Assembly: GCA_964518575.1 (NCBI GenBank)
Contig: CAZFGW010000002.1
Location: forward strand, 124,001 to 188,000
Reading direction: 5' to 3'
DNA: 64,000 bases
Source: MGBC163016 sp964518575
GTDB taxonomy: Bacteria > Actinomycetota > Coriobacteriia > Coriobacteriales > Eggerthellaceae
Positions 26,258-35,292 of this stretch are shown here, one piece after another; the stretch's first letter is position 1, and the number at the start of each line of letters is the position of its first letter. Below the pieces are notes generated by a model. It worked only from the letters and a program-made list of their open reading frames with translations, made no database searches and had not been told where the DNA came from. The translations under genes were made by a program, and so were the position numbers.

Positions 26258-27304
26258 ATGTGGACAAAGGAAATGCCCGCGAATCCGGTGGTTGCGGTAG
26301 CGGGGGCGACCGGTGCGGTCGGACATGAATTCTTAGAGGTCCTGCACGACCTTAACTTTCCCGCACAGGAAGTGCGCGCACTCGCTTCAGCGCGCTCAGC
26401 GGGCAAAGAACTTGATTTCAAAGGGTGCGGTGCGCAGCCGGCGGGCAAGCTCGTTGTGTCCGAGATGACACCTGCATCGTTTGAGCGCGTTGACATTGCG
26501 CTCTTCTCCGCGGGCGCATCGGTCTCGAAAGAGATGCGCGATGCCGTGTGCGCAGCGGGAGCGGTCATGATCGACAACTCGAGCGCCTTTCGCATGGATG
26601 AGGATGTTCCGCTTGTCGTTCCTGAGGTCAATCCTGAGGATGTGCAGTGGCACTCAGGCGTTATCGCCAACCCGAACTGTTCGACCATTCAAATGGTCGT
26701 CGCACTCAAGCCTCTCTATGACCTCGCGCGCATTAAGCGCGTGGTTGTGGCAACCTATCAGGCGGCTTCCGGCGCGGGTGCGAAGGCGATGGAGGAGCTG
26801 TATGAGCAGTCCCGCGAATTCTTGAACGGCGTTAGCGAGGACGAGCTTACCGTCTCAGCGTTCCAGCACCGTATCGCATTCAATTGCATCCCCCATATCG
26901 ATGTGTTCCTCGATGACGGTTCCACGAAAGAGGAGTGGAAGATGGTTGTCGAGACGAAGAAGATCATGCATGACGACGACCTGCAGGTAAGTGCAACGTG
27001 TGTGCGTGTTCCGGTACTTCGCTGCCACGGCGAGGCCATCAATGTCGAGTTCGCCCGTGAGGTGAGTGTTGAGCAGGCACGCAAGGCACTTGAAGATGCG
27101 CCGGGCGTCATCGTGATGGATGACCCTGCCAACAATGCATATCCTATGCCGGGGTTGCTCGCGAACACCGATGGCACCTATGTCGGGCGCATTCGCAAGG
27201 ATCCTTCCGTTGCATCAGGGATCGCGTTTTGGGATGTTGCCGATCAGATCAGAAAAGGGGCAGCCTTAAACGCGGTGCAGATCGCGCAACTTTTGCTTGT
27301 TTGA
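26258..27304 (+). CDS. asd: Aspartate-semialdehyde dehydrogenase
   Basis: 348 residues. NADP-binding VAVAGATGAVGHEFL starts at about residue 10; the active-site cysteine is in NPNCSTIQM; HRIAFNCIPHIDVF and VRVPVLRCHGEAINVEF follow. GAAGGAG precedes the ATG; a second ATG five codons in is less well placed. It makes aspartate semialdehyde after LysC. lysC-asd together feed dapL, which lies 4 kb further on the opposite strand. Confidence 0.95.
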   Translation: MWTKEMPANPVVAVAGATGAVGHEFLEVLHDLNFPAQEVRALASARSAGKELDFKGCGAQPAGKLVVSEMTPASFERVDIALFSAGASVSKEMRDAVCAAGAVMIDNSSAFRMDEDVPLVVPEVNPEDVQWHSGVIANPNCSTIQMVVALKPLYDLARIKRVVVATYQAASGAGAKAMEELYEQSREFLNGVSEDELTVSAFQHRIAFNCIPHIDVFLDDGSTKEEWKMVVETKKIMHDDDLQVSATCVRVPVLRCHGEAINVEFAREVSVEQARKALEDAPGVIVMDDPANNAYPMPGLLANTDGTYVGRIRKDPSVASGIAFWDVADQIRKGAALNAVQIAQLLLV

Positions 27305-27320
27305 TCGAGCAACTGGCGAA

Positions 27321-28067
27321 ATGAAGAAGACGAGGCTTGACGACCTGCTCGTTTCGCGGGGATTGTGTGCCGACAAAGACCAAGCGCTTCGCGCTGTTCT
27401 CGCTCATGAAGTGCGGGTGGATGGCGTTTATCCCACCAGTGCCGCGCTCATGGTAAAGCCCGATGCTGACATTTTCTTCAAAGCGGGAAAAGAATTTGTC
27501 TCGCGTGGCGGTCATAAACTTCAAGGCGCTCTTGATGCGTTTTCTATCGATGTTAGCGGGTTACGCTGTCTTGATATCGGCTCTTCAACGGGCGGTTTCA
27601 CCGACTGTCTCCTGAAAGCAGGTGCCCAGGAAGTCACCTGTGTGGATGTCAATTACGGACAGCTTGCCTGGGAGCTGCGTACTGACGCGCGTGTGGTCGT
27701 GTTCGAGCGGACAAACATCAAAACTGCTAACCCTGACGATCTTGGTGCCCCGTTCGATATGATCGTGATCGATGTGAGCTTCATCGGGCTGGCACGCCTC
27801 GCTTCCGTTCTTGCTGCGCTCGCTCATGTGCATACGAAGCTGGTTGCGCTCGTGAAGCCTCAGTTCGAGTCCCATCATGACGAGACGCAAGGCGGCGTGG
27901 TTACCGATCCAGCAATCCGTATGAGAACGGTCGAAGAGGTCAAGCGCGCACTCGCGGAAGTCGGGTTCACTTTGCACGGGTCCGTCCGCTCTGAGCTCAC
28001 CGGACCTAAGGGCAATGTCGAGTATCTCATCTATGCAATATACGAAGGCGTGCCTGCGCCGCATTGA
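27321..28067 (+). CDS. tlyA: TlyA family 2'-O-methyltransferase (rRNA), hemolysin-like
   Basis: 248 residues from the ATG at 27321, which gives the family start MKKTRLDDLLVSRGL; a TTG at 27297 overlapping the asd stop is an alternative. N-terminal S4 RNA-binding domain (to about residue 60), then an FtsJ-like methyltransferase with LDIGSSTGGFTDCLLKAGA and IVIDVSFIGL. TlyA of mycobacteria methylates 16S and 23S rRNA cytidines (capreomycin sensitivity). The same role is inferred. Confidence 0.9.
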   Translation: MKKTRLDDLLVSRGLCADKDQALRAVLAHEVRVDGVYPTSAALMVKPDADIFFKAGKEFVSRGGHKLQGALDAFSIDVSGLRCLDIGSSTGGFTDCLLKAGAQEVTCVDVNYGQLAWELRTDARVVVFERTNIKTANPDDLGAPFDMIVIDVSFIGLARLASVLAALAHVHTKLVALVKPQFESHHDETQGGVVTDPAIRMRTVEEVKRALAEVGFTLHGSVRSELTGPKGNVEYLIYAIYEGVPAPH

Positions 28068-28094
28068 CGGAGAAACACTGCGAGAGGGTATAAT
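28064..28094 (+). promoter_or_regulatory. Promoter of the alanine/sodium symporter gene
   Basis: TTGACG (28064-28069, overlapping the tlyA stop codon) and a perfect TATAAT (28089-28094) separated by 19 bases. Leader to the ATG at 28213 would be about 112 bases. Confidence 0.55.
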
Positions 28095-28212
28095 CCTCGT
28101 AAGAGTTTCTTCAAGGCTCGCGTTCGACCCGTCTGTTTCCCTGTGCTTGGTACAGGTGCGGACATACCCGCCATACCGGTCGAGCGCAAGCCTCAAAGCA
28201 TAAGGAGGCGCT

Positions 28213-29820
28213 ATGGATTTCGAAGCGATCAATGATTTCTGGGTCGCCATCACCGGTGAGATCGACACATTCATGTATACCTACATCCTGGTCATCTTGC
28301 TTGTGTGCGTTGGCATCTATTTCACCGTGCGAACCCGGTTCGTCCAGATCAGATACATCAAAGACATGTTCAAATCGCTTGCGGCGTCGAGTGATCGTAT
28401 CGCTTTGGAAGAGCTCGTCGATGAAGGCGCGGACGCCGCCGATGACGAGAAATGTGACGTCTTCATTGCTGAGGGAGGCGGACACCCTGAGCCCTCGGCG
28501 AAAAAGAAGCGGATTTCATCTTTCCAAGCATTGATGGTCTCCACCGCATCGCGTGTGGGAACGGGCAATATCGTCGGTGTTGCCACCGCTATTGCCGTTG
28601 GCGGTCCTGGTGCGGTGTTTTGGATGTGGCTCATGTCTATCATCGGCTCGGCATCGGCATTCATCGAGTCGACTTTGGCACAGATCTGGAAGGTGAAAAA
28701 CCCTGACGGAACATATCGGGGCGGTCCGGCCTATTATATCCAGCAGGCACTGGGCAAGCGCTGGCTCGGCGTTGTCTTCGCGGTCGCGCTCATCCTTTGC
28801 TTCGCCTTCGGTTTCAACGGGCTACAGGCGTTCAATGTGACGTCCGCGCTCGACTACTATGTGACGCCCGGGCATGAGACCACGGTGAACGCGCTCGTGG
28901 GCATCCTGCTCGTGATTGCAACGGCGCTCGTGATCTTCGGCGGCATGCACCGCATCTCCATCATCACCAGCGTGATCGTGCCTATCATGGCTATCGGTTA
29001 TATCCTGATCGCACTCTTCACAACGTTTTCGAATCTCAATGAGATTCCGCGTGTGTTGAGTCTGGTATTCACCGAAGCATTCAGCGGTGCCTCCTTCGCG
29101 GGTGGATTCGCCGGGTCATGCTTGATGATGGGTATCAAGCGCGGTTTGTTCTCGAATGAAGCGGGCATGGGTTCGGCACCAAATGCAGCTGCAACGGCTG
29201 ATGTGTCCCATCCGGTGAAGCAGGGATTGGTGCAAAGCCTTTCGGTGTACATCGATACGCTGCTCATCTGCACGTGCTCGGCGTTCATGATGCTCATTTT
29301 CTACGTGCAAGACCCTGAACTTGCTCAAACCTTGAATGGTATGGCATTCGTCCAAATGGCGATGAATAATTCGATCGGCGAATTCGGTATCCATATGATC
29401 ACGGCTGCAATCTTCGTCTTCGGCTTCTCGAGCCTCGTAGGAAATTACTTCTACGCTGAGGGCAACATCACCTTCATTAAGAACAACAAGCGGCTTCTGT
29501 TCTGGTTTAGGATCCTCTGCCTTGCCGCCATCATGTATGGAGCAGTGAACAGCTTCGATCTCGCTTGGAATCTTGCTGATATCTTCATGGGCTTCATGGC
29601 GATCATCAATCTTATTGCAATCGTCCTGCTCGGAAAGTGGGCGCTCGCGGCGCTCGATGACTACGCGAAACAGCGCAAGCGCGGGGTGAACCCGGTATTC
29701 TATGCCGATGCCATTCCCGGGCTTCCAAAAACCGAATGCTGGCATGAGACCGAAGTTGTCGCGTTCGGGGGCACCGTGGGTGATCGTACGGTCGAAAAGG
29801 TCGTCGAGATCAACGAATAG
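28213..29820 (+). CDS. Alanine/glycine:cation (Na+) symporter, AGCS family
   Basis: 535 residues with TAAGGAGGC before the ATG. AGCS blocks are present: GTGNIVGVATAIAVGGPGAVFWMW, SAFIESTLAQIWK and RGLFSNEAGMGSAPNAAA. About ten hydrophobic segments. It takes up alanine or glycine with sodium. A hydrophilic cytoplasmic stretch (about residues 60-100, Asp/Glu rich) follows the first membrane segment and is longer than in most members. It has its own promoter upstream. Confidence 0.92.
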   Translation: MDFEAINDFWVAITGEIDTFMYTYILVILLVCVGIYFTVRTRFVQIRYIKDMFKSLAASSDRIALEELVDEGADAADDEKCDVFIAEGGGHPEPSAKKKRISSFQALMVSTASRVGTGNIVGVATAIAVGGPGAVFWMWLMSIIGSASAFIESTLAQIWKVKNPDGTYRGGPAYYIQQALGKRWLGVVFAVALILCFAFGFNGLQAFNVTSALDYYVTPGHETTVNALVGILLVIATALVIFGGMHRISIITSVIVPIMAIGYILIALFTTFSNLNEIPRVLSLVFTEAFSGASFAGGFAGSCLMMGIKRGLFSNEAGMGSAPNAAATADVSHPVKQGLVQSLSVYIDTLLICTCSAFMMLIFYVQDPELAQTLNGMAFVQMAMNNSIGEFGIHMITAAIFVFGFSSLVGNYFYAEGNITFIKNNKRLLFWFRILCLAAIMYGAVNSFDLAWNLADIFMGFMAIINLIAIVLLGKWALAALDDYAKQRKRGVNPVFYADAIPGLPKTECWHETEVVAFGGTVGDRTVEKVVEINE

Positions 29821-29828
29821 GACATCCT

Positions 29829-30257
29829 TTGCGTGAGAATATCGCAAAAGGCGCTTGCCGCGTTGTTTTCACGATCGTGTTCGTGCTGAATGTGCTCTGC
29901 GCGCTGCAGTTCATCATCGCGCCTGAAGCATATGTGAGCGCTTACCAGCTCGACGGGCAGGCAGGCATCATCGCACTGCAAGGATTAGGAGTGGCATTTC
30001 TCATGTGGAATGCCACCTATCCTTTTTTCGTCTATGATCCTGTTCGCTTTCGGGTGGTGGGCGCCATCATCCTTATCCAGCAGGTGATCGGAGCAGTGGG
30101 AGAGAGCGTGCTCTTTTGCTCCTTGCCACCCTCAGGCTACGAGATCCTCGGCGCATCCATCATGCGCTTCATGCTGTTCGATGGTGCGGGTCTGCTTGGG
30201 ATGTTTGTCGCGTATACGGCGTTTTTAGTCACCATGCGCGCGCATCGCACCCGCTGA
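29829..30257 (+). CDS. Small four-helix membrane protein, unknown
   Basis: 142 residues from a TTG start eight bases after the symporter stop. Four hydrophobic segments fill almost the whole length (about 8-29, 43-62, 76-98, 108-133), each flanked by few charges. No motif that I recognise. Probably co-transcribed with the AGCS symporter, which hints at a membrane-associated role, but function is not known. Start choice is uncertain because no clear Shine-Dalgarno precedes it. Confidence 0.65.
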   Translation: MRENIAKGACRVVFTIVFVLNVLCALQFIIAPEAYVSAYQLDGQAGIIALQGLGVAFLMWNATYPFFVYDPVRFRVVGAIILIQQVIGAVGESVLFCSLPPSGYEILGASIMRFMLFDGAGLLGMFVAYTAFLVTMRAHRTR

Positions 30258-30311
30258 TTGCGCGGCGTGCTCGCCCAAAACCAACTGAATGTCCGCTGGT
30301 ATCAGCCGGTG

Positions 30312-31529
30312 CTACAGGATGCCTTGAATCCGCTTCACGGCTTCTATGGTCTGCGCGCGCTTGCCGAATGCGGTCAGGCGGATGTAGCCTTCGCCTGCCG
30401 GTCCGAATCCCGCGCCGGGCGTCGTGATGACCTGTGCTTGTTCAAGCAGCAGGTTGAAGAAATCCCATGACGGCATATGGTTCGGCGTCTTGCACCAAAC
30501 ATAGGGAGAGTTGACACCGCCGTAGACCTCAAGTCCCGCTTCCTCAAGTCCCTCTTTGATGATGCGGGCGTTCTCGCGGTAGTAGTCAAGGCACGTCTCG
30601 ACCTCTTGTTTTCCGCGCTCGGTATAGATCGCTTCGGCGCCGCGCTGGATGATATAGGAAGCACCGTTGAATTTGGTCGACTGGCGCCGCATCCACAAAT
30701 CGTTCAGTGATTGTCCGCAGCGGACAAGGTCGTGGGGGATGACGCAGTAGCCGCATCGCATACCGGTGAATCCGGCGGTCTTCGAAAACGATCTGAATTC
30801 GATAGCGCACGTCCGAGCACCTTCGATCTCGAAGATGGAGTGCGGAATATCGTCTTCGGTGATAAAGCGCTCATATGCCGCATCGAACATGATGATCGCA
30901 TCGTGGTCATTGGCGTAGTTGACCCATGCGGTCAGCTCGGCGGTGTTGAGCGCGGTGCCCGTAGGATTGTTCGGCGAGCACAAATAGATGATATCCACGT
31001 TCGTTTCAGGAAGCGCAGGGCAGAAGCCGTTTTCCGCGGTCGTAGGCATATAGTGGATGCGTGTCCACTCCTCTTTATCCACATCGTATTCGCCAGCGCG
31101 TCCCTCAATGGCATTGCTGTCAACGTAGACGGGGTAGACCGGATCGCAGACGGCAACGATGTTGTCCTGGGCAAGGATATCCCCGATGTTGCCGCAGTCG
31201 CTCTTCGCGCCATCGGAAACGAAGATCTCGCTTTCAGCGATATCGATGCCGCGCGCTTTGAAATCGGTCTCAACGATGGCATGCCGCAAGAAGTCATAGC
31301 CTTCATACGGTCCATATCCTTTGAAGGTTTCTGCGCACGTCTGCTCGTCGACGGCTTTGTGCATCGCCTCGATGACGGCGGGGATCAGAGGTTGTGTGAC
31401 ATCTCCGATGCCGAGTTTGATGAGGTTGGCATCGGGGTGCGCTTGGCTATAGGCTTCCGTTCTCCGTGCAATCTCGGCGAACAGGTAGTTACCGGGAAGT
31501 TTTGCGAAATTCTCATTGATCTTCGTCAT
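30312..31529 (-). CDS. dapL: LL-diaminopimelate aminotransferase
   Basis: 405 residues from the ATG at 31529, chosen because GGAGG lies just upstream and it gives the family start MTKINENFAKLPGNYLF. Family blocks: LIKLGIGDVTQPL, FKGYGPYEGYDFLR, FVSDGAKSDCGNI, CSPNNPTGTALN, and the PLP lysine in RSFSKTAGFTGMRCG. It converts tetrahydrodipicolinate directly to LL-diaminopimelate, bypassing the succinylated or acetylated routes. With lysC and asd it supports lysine and cell-wall DAP synthesis. Confidence 0.95.
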   Translation of the reverse strand: MTKINENFAKLPGNYLFAEIARRTEAYSQAHPDANLIKLGIGDVTQPLIPAVIEAMHKAVDEQTCAETFKGYGPYEGYDFLRHAIVETDFKARGIDIAESEIFVSDGAKSDCGNIGDILAQDNIVAVCDPVYPVYVDSNAIEGRAGEYDVDKEEWTRIHYMPTTAENGFCPALPETNVDIIYLCSPNNPTGTALNTAELTAWVNYANDHDAIIMFDAAYERFITEDDIPHSIFEIEGARTCAIEFRSFSKTAGFTGMRCGYCVIPHDLVRCGQSLNDLWMRRQSTKFNGASYIIQRGAEAIYTERGKQEVETCLDYYRENARIIKEGLEEAGLEVYGGVNSPYVWCKTPNHMPSWDFFNLLLEQAQVITTPGAGFGPAGEGYIRLTAFGKRAQTIEAVKRIQGIL

Positions 31530-31694
31530 CGTATGATCCTCCATGACAAACGACTGTGGGATAGTGAGTACTTATCCCATCCCTTCACGGGAGATTCCTT
31601 CGTGATGTCGACCCATGATACCCGCTTGTGTCAATGCATGCGTGCGCAAGGGTGCTGTGCGGTAGCTTTTTTCCGCTTGGTCCACCGCACGAGA

Positions 31695-32549
31695 TCAGGA
31701 GCGCTTCTGCCAGATGGCATAGCGGTTCAAACATCCCGTCTTTCCGTCAGCAAAGAATCGATCGACCTCATCAAAGCCGGTTTCAGTAAGCACGCACGAA
31801 AGCTCGTCGATCTCCTGCTCGCTGAAGTGGTGGCAGAAGCGGAAGGACTCGAGGTTGTCCTGCCAGTTCAAGAAAGCATCGCCCGTCGCAAGGTCAACCT
31901 CGATGTGCGTTTGCTCACGCGCACGCTCGGTAGCTGCATGCGCTTTGTGCTCGATGCGCTCATCGGCAAGGGGGCGCCAAAATGAGAGTGCTAGGTATCC
32001 TCCTTGGCGAACGCGTGTGGCAAGGGCGGCAAGGAAGGTTTTTCGCAGGGCGGGGGTGGGAATGTGGTGCATGAAGCCAAAAGCCACGACCAGATCACAC
32101 GCGGGTGCTTCGATCTTCGCTGCGAACGAAGTGGGCTCATCGCAGCTGATGAGCTCCTCGATGATATCCAGATGCTGGTAGGTGCACGAGGTACGTGCAA
32201 GTGGTTGCACCGATACCCCGTCTGCCGTACGTACGAGTTCATCCGTACAATCGATGCCGTGATAGTCTATCGTCCAGCTGCGTTCGGGGCTCACGCGGTT
32301 AAGGTAGGCGCGAAACGCGCTCAAAAATCTCATGTTCCCGCAGCCGACATCTAATACGGACACACTGCTAGTAAGCGTCGGCATGATTTTCTCGAACAGT
32401 GTCTCCCAGCCGCGCCAGCTCTGCGTGCGTGTATCCGCAAATGATGAGGCGTTCACGCGGTAGAACGCTTTAGTGAGTTCATTGATCTGTCGAGCGCAGG
32501 TTGTATCCAAGGTGATCCTCGTGTTCGGTGCGCGGTGTAGGTGCCTCAT
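31695..32549 (-). CDS. SAM methyltransferase resembling Trm9/ABH8 tRNA wobble-uridine methyltransferases
   Basis: 284 residues. The region before the Rossmann fold, FYRVNASSFADTRTQSW (about 29-45), has the layout of Trm9 proteins (tyrosine, A-x2-F-x2-TR, then Trp). Motif I is LDVGCGN (66-72), FGFMHHIPT matches the HH step, and VRQGGYLALSFW matches the RQGG block. The C-terminal FRFCHHFSEQEIDEL and NRYAIWQK also match the Trm9 pattern. Trm9 methylates the carboxymethyl group left by Elongator (Elp3) at U34. It is divergent from elp3 with 58 bases between starts, which supports this reading. Assignment is by remembered family pattern, not a search. Confidence 0.68.
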   Translation of the reverse strand: MRHLHRAPNTRITLDTTCARQINELTKAFYRVNASSFADTRTQSWRGWETLFEKIMPTLTSSVSVLDVGCGNMRFLSAFRAYLNRVSPERSWTIDYHGIDCTDELVRTADGVSVQPLARTSCTYQHLDIIEELISCDEPTSFAAKIEAPACDLVVAFGFMHHIPTPALRKTFLAALATRVRQGGYLALSFWRPLADERIEHKAHAATERAREQTHIEVDLATGDAFLNWQDNLESFRFCHHFSEQEIDELSCVLTETGFDEVDRFFADGKTGCLNRYAIWQKRS

Positions 32550-32564
32550 GGTGCGCCGCGCAGG

Positions 32565-32586
32565 CGTGGTCGTAGTCGTGGTCGTA
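32565..32586 (+). repeat. Two direct repeats in the Trm9-like/elp3 intergenic region
   Basis: CGTGGTCGTA occurs at 32565-32574 and again at 32577-32586, a 12-base period, just upstream of the elp3 -10 box and over where its -35 would be. A regulator site is possible. Confidence 0.4.
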
Positions 32587-32593
32587 CAACAAG

Positions 32594-32599
32594 TATAAT
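32594..32599 (+). promoter_or_regulatory. -10 box of elp3 promoter (leaderless geometry)
   Basis: Perfect TATAAT eight bases before the elp3 ATG at 32608. Transcription would start at or next to the ATG, and no Shine-Dalgarno is present. Confidence 0.55.
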
Positions 32600-32607
32600 G
32601 CCGCCAT

Positions 32608-34452
32608 ATGGAAACGATACTCCAAGAGATACTTCAAACGCTCCGCACGCGCGGAGCGCTTTCGGACAAAGAACTCGATAAGATCTTACGCGCACACTCT
32701 CGGCAGCGCCGCGATGGAGTACGCCTTTCAAAAAAGCATCTCCTCCCGTGCTATCTTTCCGCGAAGCAAGCGCGCAATGACGTATGGAGATCATGGGGTG
32801 TGAGCGAGGAGGAGGACCGCGCGCTTATCGCGCTTTTGCGCCAGAAGCCACGCCGGACCGCTTCGGGTGTTGCAACGATCACGGTGCTCACGAAGCCGTG
32901 GCCGTGCTCGAGCAATTGCATCTACTGTCCCAACGATATCAGGATGCCGAAAAGCTATCTTGCGGATGAACCCGCATGCCAGCGCGCGGAGCGTTCGGCG
33001 TTCGATCCGTACCTACAGGTTCTCGCGCGTCTTGGCGTGCTTGCTGACATGGGACACCCTGTCGATAAGGTCGAACTCATTGTGCTCGGAGGCACATGGA
33101 GCGATTATCCCGAGGCATATCGCACGTGGTTCATCACGGGTCTTTTCTGCGCCTTGAACGATTTCGGAAGCGCGCGGGCAAACCAAGCGCGTGATGCGCG
33201 TCGGGCAGTTTATGGTATTGATGAGACAGCGCCTGACGGCAGAAGGGAAACGCAGGTGAGACTCTGCGCCGAGATCCAGAAGAGAATTGATGCGGGCGAG
33301 CTCACCTATAACGAGGGTATTGCGAGTGCGCGCTCATCACTTCCCGAAGCGCTGACCTATACCGACGTCCTTCCTCAAGAAGTGCAGTTTTCCGAAAGCC
33401 TTACGGAAGCGCAGGTGCGCAATGAGTCGGCGGCAAGCAGATGCGTTGGACTCGTCATTGAGACGCAGCCCGAGGATATCACCCCCGCCACACTTACCGA
33501 GTTGCGTCGTCTTGGCTGCACGAAGATTCAGATCGGCATCCAAAGCCTTGACGATGAGGTGCTCGCTCTCAACGGGCGTGTGGCAACAAGCGCCGACGTG
33601 CGCCGCGCGATGGGACTCATGCGCCTCTATGGGTTCAAAAGCCATGTCCATTTCATGGCGAATCTCATGGGATCGAACCCGGAAAAGGACGAAACAACCT
33701 ACGGTACGCTCATAAGCGATCCCGCATACATGCCCGATGAGATCAAGCTCTATCCGTGCGCCCTGGTCGGCAGTGCGCGTCTTATGGAGTATTACCGCGA
33801 GGGGGCATGGACGCCCTATACCCACGAAGAGCTTCTTCAGGTTCTGGGGAATTGCCTGCTTAAAACGCCTCCGTTCGTGCGGATATCGCGCATGATCCGG
33901 GACATCTCCTCGACTGATATTGTCGCGGGGAACAAGAAAACGAATCTGCGCCAAATGGTCGAGCAGAGTGTTTCCCAATCATCCGACAAGATTCAGGAGA
34001 TGCGATTGCGTGAGATCGCACTTGACGAGATCAATCTCGCGTCGCTTGTGCTCGAGGAGATTGCGTATCGTACGGAGAACACCGAAGAAATCTTCTTGCA
34101 GTGGGTGACGCCGAAGCGCGGACTTGCGGCGTTTCTGCGCCTCTCCCTTCCCGATGAGCGGGCGGTCGTTGAGGAGGCGCAGGGCAGTGCAGGACTTCCC
34201 ATCAAGCCGGGGCAAGCGATGATTCGCGAGGTGCATGTATATGGGAAGGTGTCGCGCCTCCATAAGACGGATCAAGGCGCTCAACATGCAGGGCTTGGCA
34301 AACGCCTTATCGAGCGGGCATGTGCGCTTGCTCGCGAGAAAGGCTACGACGCCATCAATGTGATCAGCGCTGTGGGCACGCGTAACTACTACCGCGCCCT
34401 CGGTTTTGCCGATGCGGATTTGTACCTCGTAAAACCTCTTTATACGAACTGA
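32608..34452 (+). CDS. elp3: Elongator-type tRNA uridine(34) acetyl/carboxymethyl transferase Elp3
   Basis: 614 residues. The radical SAM cluster CSSNCIYC is near residues 100-107, in a conserved frame (VATITVLTKPWP before; NDIRMPKSYLADEPACQRA after). FDPYLQVLARL and VDKVELIVLGGTWSDYP are diagnostic of Elp3. The C-terminal GNAT domain has GLGKRLIERACALAREK and NVISAVGTRNYYRALGF. Elp3 uses acetyl-CoA and SAM radicals to make cm5U at tRNA position 34. It is known in archaea, eukaryotes and some bacteria. No Elp1/2 partners are expected in bacteria. The divergent Trm9-like gene could finish the modification to mcm5U. Confidence 0.93.
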   Translation: METILQEILQTLRTRGALSDKELDKILRAHSRQRRDGVRLSKKHLLPCYLSAKQARNDVWRSWGVSEEEDRALIALLRQKPRRTASGVATITVLTKPWPCSSNCIYCPNDIRMPKSYLADEPACQRAERSAFDPYLQVLARLGVLADMGHPVDKVELIVLGGTWSDYPEAYRTWFITGLFCALNDFGSARANQARDARRAVYGIDETAPDGRRETQVRLCAEIQKRIDAGELTYNEGIASARSSLPEALTYTDVLPQEVQFSESLTEAQVRNESAASRCVGLVIETQPEDITPATLTELRRLGCTKIQIGIQSLDDEVLALNGRVATSADVRRAMGLMRLYGFKSHVHFMANLMGSNPEKDETTYGTLISDPAYMPDEIKLYPCALVGSARLMEYYREGAWTPYTHEELLQVLGNCLLKTPPFVRISRMIRDISSTDIVAGNKKTNLRQMVEQSVSQSSDKIQEMRLREIALDEINLASLVLEEIAYRTENTEEIFLQWVTPKRGLAAFLRLSLPDERAVVEEAQGSAGLPIKPGQAMIREVHVYGKVSRLHKTDQGAQHAGLGKRLIERACALAREKGYDAINVISAVGTRNYYRALGFADADLYLVKPLYTN

Positions 34453-34484
34453 CCGTCGCTAGCGCAAGCGTGCGCGCGATCGGG

Positions 34485-35084
34485 CTAGAGTGCGCGTTTG
34501 ATAGCGTCGAGCAGCTCGTCGTAGCTCTCGTATGCGGGAATGTCAGGGTATTGCTGCTTGAGCTCATCGGTGGTGCGGAAGAAAAATCCCGCTTTGGAGT
34601 TTTGGATCATGCCAAGATCGTTATAGGAATCGCCCGAAGCGATCGTTTCGAGTCCGGCGCTTTGCAGTGCCCGCACGGTGGTGAGCTTCGTCTGCTCGCA
34701 GCGCATCTTATAATCAACGATGCGTCCGTCCTCATCGATCACGAGCTCGTTGCAGAAGATCGTCGGCCAACCGAGCTTTTGCATGAGGGGGCTTGCGAAC
34801 TGCGAGAACGTATCGGAGATGATGATGGTTTGGGCGAGGGGCTTGAGCGCATCCAAAAACGCCTTTGCTCCCGGCATGGGATCGATGACCTCGATCGTTG
34901 CTTGGATTTCCTTGATGCCGAGTCCCGCCTCGTTGAGCACGGAGAGACGATGACGCATGAGCTTGTCGTAATCCGGCTCATCGCGCGTTGTCAATTCCAG
35001 CTCTTTGATGCCGCTTTCCTTCGCGAAAGCGATCCAGATTTCTGGAACGAGAACGCCTTCAAGATCGAGGCATACTACATTCAT
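34485..35084 (-). CDS. thrH: ThrH-type phosphoserine phosphatase / homoserine phosphotransferase
   Basis: 199 residues from ATG 35084 (GGGAGACGATC upstream). HAD motif I is CLDLEGVLVPEIWI (Asp at residue 6 and 8 pattern DLEG), motif II IISDTF, and motif IV SGDSYNDLGMI. The DLEGVL form, FFFRTTDEL and the length match ThrH, which removes phosphate from phosphoserine and can move it to homoserine. It converges on elp3 with 32 bases between stops. The bifunctional activity is inferred from the family. Confidence 0.85.
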   Translation of the reverse strand: MNVVCLDLEGVLVPEIWIAFAKESGIKELELTTRDEPDYDKLMRHRLSVLNEAGLGIKEIQATIEVIDPMPGAKAFLDALKPLAQTIIISDTFSQFASPLMQKLGWPTIFCNELVIDEDGRIVDYKMRCEQTKLTTVRALQSAGLETIASGDSYNDLGMIQNSKAGFFFRTTDELKQQYPDIPAYESYDELLDAIKRAL

Positions 35085-35292
35085 GATCGTCTCCCATTCC
35101 GTGATAAGGCGTGTTCTGCACATTCGAAAAACAACGTCAATAGAGTATGATTTATCAAGAATATCATGCTGGGAGCGATGCTACTTCAATAGGCAAGTGG
35201 CTTTCGCGCTCATTTGTTCGGTTTGCCGTTCCTCTTCGTGATGAGCATGCGGCGCGCGAGACGGCGGACGGTTTGCTGATTGGGGTTGTAGG

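Noticed and set aside
30275..30312. Minus-strand stem ACCAGC/GTTGGT with TTTT after dapL
   Set aside because: Six pairs with one wobble and a short T-run; marginal as a terminator.
34440..34510. GC-rich repeat GCGCGC...GTGCGCG between elp3 and thrH as a terminator
   Set aside because: Only about five continuous pairs and a TTTG tail; too weak to call.
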